Source: Bradyrhizobium sp. BRP22
GTDB taxonomy: Bacteria; Pseudomonadota; Alphaproteobacteria; Rhizobiales; Xanthobacteraceae
Direction of reading: 5' to 3'
Assembly: GCF_020194175.1 (NCBI RefSeq)
Contig: NZ_JADYVX010000028.1
Span: forward strand, 1 to 64,000
DNA: 64,000 bases
Made by a program: the position numbers and the translations under genes. The notes under the pieces were generated by a model that was given only the letters and a program-made list of their open reading frames with translations, was not told the DNA's origin and searched no databases. Positions 1 through 9,286 of this stretch are shown piece by piece (the first letter of the stretch is position 1; each line of letters starts with the position of its first letter).

Positions 1-171
1 CTCCCACCCCGACGTCTCCAGCCTCGACGACACCGTGCGCAGATCGGTCCATGCCATGCTGGCCTTCGTGCTTGTCATCGTAGGCCAGTTACCGCGCCCG
101 AGGGGCTTCACGTCTCCATCTTTCGCGGCGACGGCATCCCTTATGTATTGAGGCCCGACGCGGGGCCTTGA
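1..171 (+). pseudogene. 3' end of an unrecognised gene, probably frameshifted
   Basis: The window opens inside a possible reading frame. Frame 2 reads plausibly from base 2 (HPDVSSLDDTVRRSVHAMLA...), then loses sense near base 90. Frame 1 picks up a protein-like tail (EGLHVSIFRGDGIPYVLRPD) ending in TGA at 169-171. A one-base change near 85-95 would join them. I recognise no family. A short GC-rich hairpin (GGCCC/GGGCC) lies at about 152-167 over the stop. Bases 172-360 hold nothing I can support. Confidence 0.3.
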
Positions 172-360
172 GCGCGGCGGCGCGTGGCAGGAGCCGCCTT
201 CTCGATCAGGCGGAGCTGCCTCCGTGCGGGAATCCGCGCAAGCTGCCGTTACGAAGACGACGGACTGTCCGCACCCGCCCCGGCTCACGGTCCGCGCGCG
301 ATCGGAAGTGCGTGCATGCCACTTGTCATGCAAATACTAATTGAGTCACACTCCCCTTTT

Positions 361-370
361 GAGGAGGTGA
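361..370 (+). promoter_or_regulatory. Very strong Shine-Dalgarno sequence
   Basis: GAGGAGGTGA lies four bases before the GTG at 375. It is an almost full match to the anti-Shine-Dalgarno sequence and fixes the start of the first complete gene. Confidence 0.75.
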
Positions 371-374
371 TTTA

Positions 375-1370
375 GTGGACGCATTCGTATTCCTGAAGGG
401 ATTGCCTGCCGTCCTCGGCCGCCGGCTTCTTCGTCTACCTCTGGGCGGGTCAGTACCGCATCGGCGGCGATCTGATGAAGGGCGTGATCGAGAAGCTACG
501 GGCCGCGCCCAACGTCGAGTCAAGGACTACGCGTCCCTCACACCGGCACGCATCGGGCAATTGATCGAGCGCGACGCGACGGTGCGCAGCGCGGTGAACG
601 ATCAGGACGTCCGGCTCATCCGTCTCATCGTCATCCTGCATAACGCGGTGACGGTCATCGTTCTCCTCGTTTGTGCGGCCCTCGTCGGCCTGGGCATATG
701 GCTCATCGCCCGACCCGAGCCCCTATCGATCGTGCCGAGGCCTCCTACCGCCGCCCGAGGCTGGACCGATCTGGCCTTGACGGATCTTGATGCGGTCAAG
801 ATCGAGTGGGACGCCAAGGGTGCGACCGAAAGCGTCAGCGTCTTCCTCGAAAACGTGGATACCAGCAGTCGGACCGCCAAGAAGGCGGTATTGGCCGATG
901 TTCGAAGCGTCACTTTCAGCGCCGACGAACTCCACGACGTTGCGAACAACCGGAAATATCGAGGAAAGAATCGCGTGCGGACCGTTGTCGAGTGGAGCGG
1001 TCAGGCCGTGCGATCCGACGTCGCCGAAATCTTCGTCGGCATAAAATACAGACTGATGATCGGAGGAACTCTGATCACGCCTCAGGGCAGCCGCTCGATC
1101 AACACTCTGGTGGCTACCATCGACGACAGCACCGAGCAGATGCCGCGGGACTACTGCTTTGCCGTCGACTTCGCCGGCTGGAGCCGGTCGGGCTCGGCGC
1201 TGGTCGCTCCGCTGAAGTCGTGCAACTCCAAGTCGGAGGTCGCCTCGCCGTTCCTTCAACAGGTCGAATGGAACCGCCAACCCGGCCTCGTCCTGAACGA
1301 GCCGCTGCCGGACCGCCCTATTGCCCGACTATGTATTGCGGCCCCGCAGCGTCCCGACAACGATTGCTGA
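375..1370 (+). CDS. Membrane-anchored protein of unknown function (two compensating frameshifts near the N-terminus)
   Basis: Starts at GTG 375 behind a near-perfect ribosome site. One transmembrane helix lies at about residues 85-110 (HNAVTVIVLLVCAALVGLGI), followed by a beta-rich, probably extracytoplasmic domain of about 220 residues; I recognise no family. Between about 420 and 522 the natural frame appears to be +1: it reads FFVYLWAGQYRIGGDLMKGV before the main frame resumes at VKDYASLTP. An extra base near 415-425 and a missing G in GAG(G)TC near 519 would explain this. The gene heads a plus-strand trio with 1411-1842 and the M48-like protease, which converges on a radical SAM operon, so a role in the same system is possible but inferred. 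Confidence 0.6.
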   Translation: MDAFVFLKGLPAVLGRRLLRLPLGGSVPHRRRSDEGRDREATGRAQRRVKDYASLTPARIGQLIERDATVRSAVNDQDVRLIRLIVILHNAVTVIVLLVCAALVGLGIWLIARPEPLSIVPRPPTAARGWTDLALTDLDAVKIEWDAKGATESVSVFLENVDTSSRTAKKAVLADVRSVTFSADELHDVANNRKYRGKNRVRTVVEWSGQAVRSDVAEIFVGIKYRLMIGGTLITPQGSRSINTLVATIDDSTEQMPRDYCFAVDFAGWSRSGSALVAPLKSCNSKSEVASPFLQQVEWNRQPGLVLNEPLPDRPIARLCIAAPQRPDNDC

Positions 1371-1410
1371 TGGTCGCTACCCCGCAGCCTTCCTCTTTTG
1401 GAGATAGCTC

Positions 1411-1842
1411 ATGATTCAAGTCGATCGCGAAAACCTCAAGAAATGGGCATTGGCCATCGTTACCGAGGTCGAACCTGGCGACGCGTTCCTCGTGGAGGAC
1501 GGATTCGACGCTCTGGTGGAGGAGTGGCATCGAGCGGACGCGCAGGACGAGGGACGCTTCATCGGTGGTCCGGAAATCGCGACGTTCGCGGCGATGGTCG
1601 CTCCTTTCCTTCTGGCGTTCTTCGGGGACGTAGCCAAGGACGTGGTCAAGGACAGGGCGAAGTCGGCGGTCGGCTCGCTCCTCGATCGGCTTCTCGATCG
1701 TCGCGCCACAAAAGACGATGTGGAAACGCTCCGCAAGGACATCACCGCCGCGATCAACAAGAGCCGCTTCTCATCCGCCGAAAAGGCGAAACTGGAAGCC
1801 GGCTTCGCGAAACTGTTCGCCAAGGTCGGGCCGAAGAAATGA
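1411..1842 (+). CDS. Small unknown protein with one hydrophobic/amphipathic segment
   Basis: 143 residues, ATG start with GGAG seven bases upstream. The N-terminal half is acidic. A hydrophobic stretch at about residues 57-72 (TFAAMVAPFLLAFFGDVAK) is followed by a charged helical tail (LLDRLLDRRATKDDVETLRK) ending in KVGPKK. The layout resembles small membrane-associated accessory proteins, but I recognise no family. Its stop overlaps the ATG of the downstream protease gene (ATGA at 1839-1842), so the two are likely translationally coupled. It lies 40 bp after the membrane-anchored gene, in the same probable operon. Confidence 0.65.
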   Translation: MIQVDRENLKKWALAIVTEVEPGDAFLVEDGFDALVEEWHRADAQDEGRFIGGPEIATFAAMVAPFLLAFFGDVAKDVVKDRAKSAVGSLLDRLLDRRATKDDVETLRKDITAAINKSRFSSAEKAKLEAGFAKLFAKVGPKK

Positions 1843-3524
1843 AAGCCGTGCATCCGGCGCGATTGCTGTCTCGCTTCGGCATTTCGGACCGGGCCGCCCG
1901 CCGTGGCGATCGCCATCACCATCGGCATGCAATACCTCTTCCTCGCGAAGTTGTGGGAGGGCTATCCTATACGATGGATGGGGGACCTCATCCATCGCAA
2001 CGTCGTGCTGTCCATGATCGGCCTCACCGTCGCCGGCGCGATCGCGATCGCGGCCGCATCGCTGAGGCGATGGCGTCGCGGGGAAAGTGCGGCTGCGAAG
2101 CTCGAGCGACCGGCCACGAATCCCTCCTTCGACGAAATCCGTTCGGCATTGCTTGGCATCGCAGGCCGCTCGACGCTGCCCACGCCGCCGGCCCTGCTCT
2201 ACACGCCGAAGAATGCAGACGCGTTGGAAGCGAGGGAGCGCGGCAAGCCGACCGGCGATGTCGTCGTCGTCGGCCTCGACCAAGAGCACGCCAGCGCGAT
2301 CGACCGAACACCTTCGAAGCGATGCTGGGGCACGAGGTCTCTCACCTGGAGCTCGCCGAGACGCGGCTCGAAATCCGCGCCCGGCGCGCCATCGTGCTGC
2401 ACTTTCGGCTCTTGGCGTGGAGCATCGCGATATTCTGCCTCGTCCTAGGCTTCATAGACCGTCGGGGCATCGGCAGCCGACCCGCCTACGGAGGGTTCGT
2501 CCCGGCCTTCGATGGCACGATCTACGCGGGGCTCTCCTCGCAATTCGCGGTACTGGTCCTCTCCTCCGCCATCGTGTTCGTCTATTCGTATTTCTTCGTG
2601 GTGCGACGCGAACACATACACGACTTCCGCGGCTCCCAGCTTGCGGGCACAGATGCGCTGGCCGATGTCTTCGCCGACCGACGGCCGGCGAGATTCCCGC
2701 CATTCGATGGCGTGGCCGACTTCTTCACGCTGCATCCGAACCCGTCGGCCCGAGCGCGAGTGATCCGGAGCCGTGATCTGATTCTGCTTTCGGCGGTCCT
2801 GTATCCGCTGGTCGTCTCGGGCTTGCAGCCGCTGACATTGCTGCTCGCGGCCGGTTGGCGGGACTTCTTCGGCATATCGAGAGAGGTCTGGAACTTCGGG
2901 TTGACCTTCACTTCCGGACTTTTTCTGTATGCGGTCTTGCGGGCCGACCTCGCAAGGCTGGGACTGGGTCTGCTTCTGGACGCGAGGCGATACGCCCTGC
3001 TCGTCCCGCTCTACGCGCTGGTCGCAGGTCTAGCGACGCAAGTTCCGCGCATCGCGCTGGAGATCCTGTTCGGCATCCGCCGCGAGTTCTCGTTCGGCCA
3101 GATCGCAGAACGGATCTGGACCGGGACGCTGTCGGGGGGCGGCCGGATCGCGCTCATGACGGCGGCGATATTGGCTCTGCTCGCCTGGCTCAACGCGATC
3201 CGGATCGCCGCAGTCGGAGAAGAGAACGCCGGCAGGTGGAGCGGCGCCGACGTTTCGATCTCGGCCGTTCTGGTCGTCGGCGCGTTCACGATCGCGAGCC
3301 TCTCGACCCCTTCGTTCATGATGGACGTGCTGATCTTGTGCCTCCCCGTCGTTTTCATCTACGCGACGTGGTTCGCCCTCGCCTGCCGATGTCGGGAGTG
3401 CGGCCGCCGGCGCCTTTCCGCGCTTCGGGCGTCGACCCGTTGCGGTTGCGGCCACGACCAATTGGCGCTGCCGAAACGCTGGACGCGGCAGCCGTTCGAA
3501 ATCCAGATCCCAAGGCCGAACTAG
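1839..3524 (+). pseudogene. Integral-membrane M48-like metalloprotease, broken by two frameshifts
   Basis: Coding sense runs from ATG 1839 (MKAVHPARLLSRFGISDRAA), switches frame at about 1898 (VAIAITIGMQYLFLAKLWEG) and switches again at about 2300. Both breaks sit in short C runs (one C too many in CCC, one too few near GACCG). The assembled protein has two N-terminal helices, the zinc motif HEVSH preceded by NTFEAMLG, a second motif RREHIHD matching the M48 third ligand region, then several more helices. The C-terminal tail is Cys-rich and zinc-ribbon-like (CRCRECGRRRL...CGCG). Family knowledge: M48 enzymes are membrane zinc proteases. Its place opposite a radical SAM/peptide operon suggests leader removal or peptide turnover; this is inference. 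If the indels are sequencing errors, the protein is about 560 residues. Confidence 0.65.
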
Positions 3525-3531
3525 ATCGTCC

Positions 3532-4956
3532 TCACTCGAGCGAGGTGGGTCGAAACTGGTCGGCCTCGGTGAAACTGAATGCGCTCTCTTCGAGGGCCAC
3601 GCCGAATTGCCACGCGATCTTCTGCGGGAGTGCCTTACGCCAGTACAAGCTCTGCTCATGAAGGGAATACGAATCCCCTTCCAAATGCTTCTTCGAACAG
3701 CCGCCCCAACAGATCGGCAGGAACGAGCAACGGCTGCAGTTCGGCTGGAGCGTCGGGTCGAAGGCGGTCCACCAGTCCGCATCGCGGCCGGGCGTCATCT
3801 TGTCGTCCGCGCCGCGCAGCGCGACGGGACGGTTCTTCTCGCCGACCTGGAGCCCGCACCGGTAGTGGTGTCCGTCCGCGCCGACGACGATGGAGTCGTC
3901 GGCGAGCGCCGCGCATACAGAGGTCCTAGGCAACGGATAGAGCGAACGGGTCGTCGTCTCGTCCAGCGTCGCCTCATCCGGAACCAAGTGGCGAGCCCTC
4001 TCGCGCAGTCTCTCGAACTCCTCCTCGGGGAGCTTGGTGTGGCTCAGAAAGCCGGCGCGTTCGGAAAAGTCGGATATTCGGGCGAGTTGGAAGATGCACG
4101 GAAACGGGCGATCGAACCAACCACGATCTCGGCAAAAGCCGATGAATCCCTCCAGATCGCCCTGGTTTCCGTGGTCAGCGTTGAACCTCAGGTCAACCCG
4201 TACGACGTCGAGCAATCCATCGACGACGGCGACCGCCTGTTCGAACGAGGAAGTGGCCGGATCGGGCGCCCTGCCCTTTCGATATCGCCGTCGCTTGTCG
4301 TGATTTGCCTTGAGCCCGTCGAAGGAGATTTGCGCCTGCCGGATGCGGTGCCGCCGAACGAAGCCTGCGACATCATCGGGCCAACAGGTCCCGTTCGAGA
4401 TCACGGACGCGGAATAGCTGACGGCTATCTCCTCGCAAAGCGCCTGAAGCGCCATGGAGGCCACGTCGATGAAATCGATGTTGAGAAGAGGCTCGCCCCC
4501 GTACCAGTCGACGTGGAGGCTGTCTTTTCTCGACGCCGCCAGACGCTCCCGCGTCCAACCGACGATCGCAGGCACGTCGCCTTCGTCGAGGGCTTCGCGG
4601 GATCTCGCCTCATAGCAGTAGTAGCATCCGAGGTTGCAGTCCTGCGTCGTCGTCAAAGTGAGAACCATCGGGGTCCGGCCGCGCGCCGACCTGTAACGAT
4701 CTCGGATCATGCCGAGCTCGTCGAAGGTCTGTTCGATCAGAAAACCGCCGCGACGGAGAGTCGCGACCAGCGTTCGCGGGATGCCTCCCACTGGAACGCC
4801 GCGCGGCGGACCGCAAAGCAGGCGTGCAAGATCGACTGCGTCGTTGCCCGCAACCCGGATGGAAGCGCCGCTGCACGCGTTGTAGAGCACGCTGTCCTTG
4901 CCGATCGGAACGCAGAAATTGTACCGTGATGATCGGAAGCGGGGCCACGCCGTCAC
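3532..4956 (-). CDS. Radical SAM/SPASM peptide maturase
   Basis: 474 residues from the GTG at 4956, which overlaps the stop of the upstream small gene (GTGA). The N-terminus (FRSSRYNFCVPIGKDSVLYN) resembles the recognition region common in RiPP maturases. The CX3CX2C [4Fe-4S] motif is CNLGCYYC at about residues 118-125. The SPASM domain near the end has C-X13-G-X4-C (GHHYRC), then CSRCSFLPICWGGC, matching CX2CX5CX3C. The usual last SPASM cysteine is absent from the tail. Family knowledge: such enzymes use SAM and auxiliary Fe-S clusters to crosslink or epimerise ribosomal peptides. The adjacent small gene is the obvious substrate. No frame damage is seen here, unlike in the neighbours. Confidence 0.9.
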   Translation of the reverse strand: MTAWPRFRSSRYNFCVPIGKDSVLYNACSGASIRVAGNDAVDLARLLCGPPRGVPVGGIPRTLVATLRRGGFLIEQTFDELGMIRDRYRSARGRTPMVLTLTTTQDCNLGCYYCYEARSREALDEGDVPAIVGWTRERLAASRKDSLHVDWYGGEPLLNIDFIDVASMALQALCEEIAVSYSASVISNGTCWPDDVAGFVRRHRIRQAQISFDGLKANHDKRRRYRKGRAPDPATSSFEQAVAVVDGLLDVVRVDLRFNADHGNQGDLEGFIGFCRDRGWFDRPFPCIFQLARISDFSERAGFLSHTKLPEEEFERLRERARHLVPDEATLDETTTRSLYPLPRTSVCAALADDSIVVGADGHHYRCGLQVGEKNRPVALRGADDKMTPGRDADWWTAFDPTLQPNCSRCSFLPICWGGCSKKHLEGDSYSLHEQSLYWRKALPQKIAWQFGVALEESAFSFTEADQFRPTSLE

Positions 4957-5159
4957 TTGTCGATGTCGATGATGGCGAGATACATGTTGGTGCCGTAGCC
5001 GCAAAGGCGGGCTCCGACGCGGCCCGCCTTCTTGAGGTCCGGCGTGATGGTCTCGACTTGGACCACATGGAGCTTGCCGGGACGGACCTTCAACTTCACG
5101 TCCTTGTCGTCGGATACGATCAGACTCACTTTCGGCTTTTTGGCCGGTGCGCGCGCCAT
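4953..5159 (-). CDS. Candidate RiPP precursor peptide, 68 residues
   Basis: Starts with MARAPAKKPKVSLIVSDD behind GGGAGGT five bases from the ATG, and overlaps the radical SAM start by four bases (GTGA), a classic precursor-maturase arrangement. A basic, beta-prone leader-like part (residues 1-45) is followed by a C-terminal segment rich in modifiable residues: RVGARLCGYGTNMYLAIIDI, with Cys53, Tyr55, Asn58 and Tyr60. There is one Cys and no double-Gly cleavage site; G47-R or G54 are possible boundaries. I do not recognise the peptide family. It could instead be a small protein partner of the maturase. A TTGACG -35-like box lies on the minus strand at 5211-5216. Confidence 0.7.
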   Translation of the reverse strand: MARAPAKKPKVSLIVSDDKDVKLKVRPGKLHVVQVETITPDLKKAGRVGARLCGYGTNMYLAIIDIDK

Positions 5160-5296
5160 AGATACCTCCCGCCGTGTATGGACAACCTATGGTGGCACAT
5201 AAAAAACGATCGTCAAGTCCTGTCTCGCGCGCCTACGACTCCGGCTCCGCGGACGGCACATGTGGGGTGCGGGAGCGGCGGACCGAAGGAAGGGCA

Positions 5297-6290
5297 ATGA
5301 GCCAACGGGATCTGAACAGGCTCGATCGCGCGGCTGGGGGCTTGGCGGACCGGCTGCGCGCGCTGCGCATCCGGTCGCTCAAGGGTATCGACCTTCGCCG
5401 CGGAGGAGCACTACAACGGAGGATGGTCCACCGAAGTCGCGAAATGGTCGGGGCATGGAGTGTCGATCGCGGTCTCCTTGGACCGATATTCCCGCGCACG
5501 GAAGCGGTCATTCTGGGTGGGATTCTGGTCGCGAGAACTCGTGCCCGTGCGGCGGCTGCTCGTCGGCCTGCCGCTCGAGTGGCGACCGCGACACCGGAGA
5601 CTGTCGAGGAAGGACGCAATTCCGCTGACGGATCGCAACGGAAAGAAGATCTGGGTTTTGGCGCAGCCGTTGCCGGACGCGCACTTCGGCCAGCCGATCG
5701 CCGAGGACTACGGAAGTGAGTTCAGGTACTTCGGAATGTACGACCGGTCGGACGAACTCGACCTGGATCGAACGATCGGGTTTGTCGAAAGCGTGATCAT
5801 CGCGGAGGAAACGAGCGCCGACGATGAGACCACCGACATCAGGCACATAGAGCGTCGAACAGACCTCGATGGGACGGAGAAGGAGACGCTCATTCAAGCC
5901 CGCCGGGGGCAAGGCAGATTCCGCAAGCAGCTAGAAAAACTATGGGGATGCTGTCCGATCTCCGGCCACGACCGACGGGAACTCCTCCGGGCATCGCACA
6001 TCCTGCCGTGGCGGTCCGCTGACGACGCGCAACGTCTGGACCGGTACAACGGCATTCTGCTGTCGGCCAACCTGGATGCGCTGTTCGATAAGCACCTGAT
6101 CACGTTTGCGGAGGACGGCAGGCTCATGGTCTCCGACGAGCTGAGCGCGGAAGAACTCTGCGAGTTGGGACTGACGAAGCCAGTCACCGTCGATTTTTCG
6201 GCGGCCCACAAGGCTTATTTGAGATACCACCGATCCCGCTTCGAGAAGAGGCGCGCTCGTCGGCGAGGGGGCCGCAGCGACGGCGGTTGA
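5297..6290 (+). pseudogene. HNH endonuclease (HNH_2-like), frameshifted near its start
   Basis: The intact C-terminal 275 residues read in one frame from about 5391. They end in an HNH_2-type domain: CCPISGHDRRELLRASHILP, then RLDRYNGILLSANLDALFDK. The likely start is ATG 5297 (MSQRDLNRLDRAAGGLADRL), which is one base out of frame. One G too many in the GGG at about 5386 would restore ...RIRSLKVSTFAAEEHYNGGW. Family knowledge: HNH_2 proteins are DNA nucleases often found in defence islands. It lies 266 bp upstream of qatA but has its own start region, so it may be an independent defence gene. Substrate unknown. Confidence 0.65.
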
Positions 6291-6556
6291 CGGGAAACCA
6301 GTGCCGCGACGGTGGCGGTCGTCCCCCTCCTCCTGCTTCTTCGCCGCGCTCCACAGGCCGCTTACGGAAAGAGAGCGGCGGCGATGAGACTTGAAACGCG
6401 TGCGCAAAGCAACAACTATAGGACGTAGGAAGAAGGTCTCGATTGCATTTTCCGAGAACGATACCTAACACGCTGCGCTTGGCGGCCGGCTGCCCTACGT
6501 TGCTCGCAGCACCGAATATTTCGATTTCAGTACCTTTATCACACCCGAGATTGCTG

Positions 6557-8439
6557 ATGTGGCCTGGTAACGAGACCGAACGGGACTTCCTGAACTTCTC
6601 CGGCGTCGCCGAGACCGTGGCCGAGATCATAGTCCAGGCCAAGGGCCGCCCGATCTCGATCGACGTGTCCGGAGCCTGGGGCATCGGCAAGTCTTCGATG
6701 ATCAAGCTCACCCGCTCCGCCATCGCCGCCAGGGAGGACGAGAGCGGGAAGAAGGCCTCCGACAAGTACGTCTTCGTCGAGTTCAACGCCTGGCTCTACC
6801 AGGGGTACGACGATGCGCGCGCCGCTTTGATGGACGTGATCGCTGACAAGCTCGCGAAGGAAGCGGACAGCCGACAGACGGCCGTCGACAAGGTCGCGTC
6901 CCTCGCCAGGCGTGTGAAATGGCTCCGGGCGGCGAAGCTCGCAGCGACCTCGGCCGCCTCGATCTACTTCGGGGTACCCCCGGTCGGGGCTGTCGGCGAG
7001 ATCTTCGAGCTCGGCAGGAAGGTCTGGACCGAAGGCATCGGAAAGGAAACTGGTGACGCCGCCAAGAAGGCCGCGACGGACGCGGCGCGGGAGGGCGGCG
7101 AATTGCTGAAACCGAAGGAGGAAACGTCCCTCCAAAGGAGATTCAGGCGCTGCGCGACGCGTTCGAGCAGGCTCTCGAGGAGCTCGGGATCACGTTGGTC
7201 GTGTTGATCGACGATCTCGACCGGTGCCTGCCGGAGACCACGATCTCGACGCTGGAAGCGATCCGCCTGTTTCTCTTCCTCAAGAACACCGCCTTCGTGA
7301 TCGCCGCCGACAACGACATGATCAAGCACGCCGTGCGGAAGCACTTCGTCGGCGTCAGCGACGACCTGTTAGTCACCAACTACTTCGACAAGCTCATCCA
7401 GGTCCCTATCCGGGTGCCGCGGCTCGGCACCCAGGAGGTCCGCGCCTACATGATGCTGCTGTTCGTGGACAACAGCGAGTTGTCCGACGACGACAAGGAG
7501 AAGATCCGTGCCGCCATGATCGGCCAGCTCAAGCGGACGTGGCAGGGAAAGAAGGTGGACCGGGCCTTCGTCCAGTCGCTCGGCGTGAAGCTGCCAGAGC
7601 ATCTCGTCGGCCAGTTCGACACGGCCGAAAGGCTCGCCTCGCTCATGACGACTGCGTCGGGGATTCTAGGGAATCCGCGGCTGATCAAGCGCTTCTTGAA
7701 CGCGCTCTCGATCCGCATGACAATCTCGAAAGCGCAGGGCGTCGGCGTCGACGAGGCGGTGCTCGCCAAACTGTTGCTGTTCGAGCGCATCGGCGACACC
7801 GCAGCCTATGCCGAACTGGTCAAGCACGTTAGCGCCTCGGGCGAGGGGAAGCCCGCGTTTCTCAAGGAATGGGAAGACGCCGCGACAGCCGGCCGCGATC
7901 TCGATCTGAAGGCGCCGTGGAACGCTCCCTTCGTGAAGGAATGGCTGGCGCTCTCGCCGCCCCTTCACGACCACGACCTGCGCGGCGCGCTCTACGTTGG
8001 CCGCGAGCAGGCGCCGCTGATCACGCCCGAAGACCGCCTGTCCTCGGAGGCGGCCGAGTTGCTCTCCGCGCTGCTCGAGCACCCCGACTTGGCCCCCCAG
8101 CTCAAGGACAGGTTGACCCGGGTCTCGCGGATCGAGATCACGGTGTTAATGGATCGCTTGCTCGAGCGCGCCAGAAAGGACCAGGACTGGGGCGTCCCGC
8201 CGATCCTCAACGCCTGCATCGTTCTCGCCGATGCCGACCCGCCGCAGGGAGCCCGCCTCGCCGCGTTTCTCGCGGACCGCCCCCCGCAGCAGATTCAACC
8301 GAACATAGTTCCGAAGATCAGCGACCGCCGATGGTCGGGAAGCGTTCTCGATGCTTGGAATTCGTCGCCTGACGTTTCGCGCCCGGTGAAGACGGCGATC
8401 AGAAAGACGAGAGAGCATGGGAACGTCGCAGTCCAGTGA
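6557..8439 (+). pseudogene. qatA: QatA, KAP-family P-loop ATPase of the Qat defence system (one frameshift)
   Basis: Coding sense begins about ATG 6557 (MWPGNETERDFLNFSG). Walker A is GAWGIGKSS; Walker B is VVLIDDLDRC in the downstream frame. Near 7128 the frame changes: one missing C in a C run would give ...KEETSPPKEIQALRDAFEQA and join the halves. Together they make about 630 residues, typical of a KAP NTPase. The downstream neighbours are qatB, qatC and qatD in canonical order, which fixes the identity. Family knowledge: QatA is essential in the four-gene anti-phage Qat system; its mechanism is unresolved. The 3' end overlaps qatB by 23 bp. If the frameshift is real, the system is probably inactive. 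Confidence 0.85.
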
Positions 8440-9286
8440 CGGCCCCGGTCCCGGCGTACCCTTAGTCCCGCCTTGGACGCCGGCCGCACCGCAGGATCCC
8501 GTACCTCCCGCGCCCTTGCCCGGATCTCCGGACGTCCCGCCGGGCGTTCCTCCGGCCGATGACGTCCTGCCCCCGCCTCCCGCAGCGCCGCCGCCCGGCC
8601 TGCAGCCGGCGCCGCTGGCACCCGAACGACGATTCGGCGGCGTTCGCTCGAGCCTGGGCAACTTCGCGCGATCCGGAGATGGCCGTGACCTCAGGCGCGG
8701 ACTCGGACACTACGTCCGGAATGGCTACGGGGGGGCGAATTTCGCGACACAGCGGTTCGGCGGCACCGCCCAGACGGCGGGATCGCTCGGCCATGCCCTC
8801 TATTCCACCGCGCGGGGCGATGCGGACGCTCCCGTCGATGCGGCCGCGCTCGCCGGCCGCTCCACCGAGGAGATCGCGAGCGCGATCATCGAAGCGGTTA
8901 GACCCATCGACGGGACTCAGGATGCGGAAGCCGAACGCGCGTCGATCCACGACGCGATGTCCGAATTGTTGACCGAATACCCAGACGCCGATCTCCTCGA
9001 TCTGTCCGCCCCCGAACGCGAGTTCGTCATCGAGAAATTCACGGCGATCGACGTGGCGCGACGCTTCGAGCTGGATGTCGGCAAGACGTTGCTCGAGAGG
9101 GCGCCGACCGCGACCGTCGCGTTGGCTCGACTGAAACAAATGCGGTCGTACATCGCCGAGACTGTGGCCGCCTCCTTCCGCAAGCTCAGGGAACAGGGAC
9201 GCACGCTAACGGCCGGACGCGTCGCGCGCGTCGTCCAGGCCTCGCTGCGCGAGACGTTCGAGGTCTTCGAGGGGTACGAAGAGTGA
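8417..9286 (+). CDS. qatB: QatB, Qat defence system
   Basis: 289 residues. The start MGTSQSSDGPGPGVPLVPPW is characteristic of the family, followed by a long proline-rich stretch (residues about 20-70), a Gly/Arg-rich segment and an alpha-helical C-terminal half. Function within the complex is unknown. Overlaps qatA by 23 bp and ends in a GTGA overlap with qatC, so all four genes are translationally linked. Frame intact. Confidence 0.9.
   Translation: MGTSQSSDGPGPGVPLVPPWTPAAPQDPVPPAPLPGSPDVPPGVPPADDVLPPPPAAPPPGLQPAPLAPERRFGGVRSSLGNFARSGDGRDLRRGLGHYVRNGYGGANFATQRFGGTAQTAGSLGHALYSTARGDADAPVDAAALAGRSTEEIASAIIEAVRPIDGTQDAEAERASIHDAMSELLTEYPDADLLDLSAPEREFVIEKFTAIDVARRFELDVGKTLLERAPTATVALARLKQMRSYIAETVAASFRKLREQGRTLTAGRVARVVQASLRETFEVFEGYEE

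Noticed and set aside
7100..7210. Programmed frameshifting in qatA
   Set aside because: No slippery heptamer or stimulatory structure is evident, and similar run-length breaks occur in many nearby unrelated genes.
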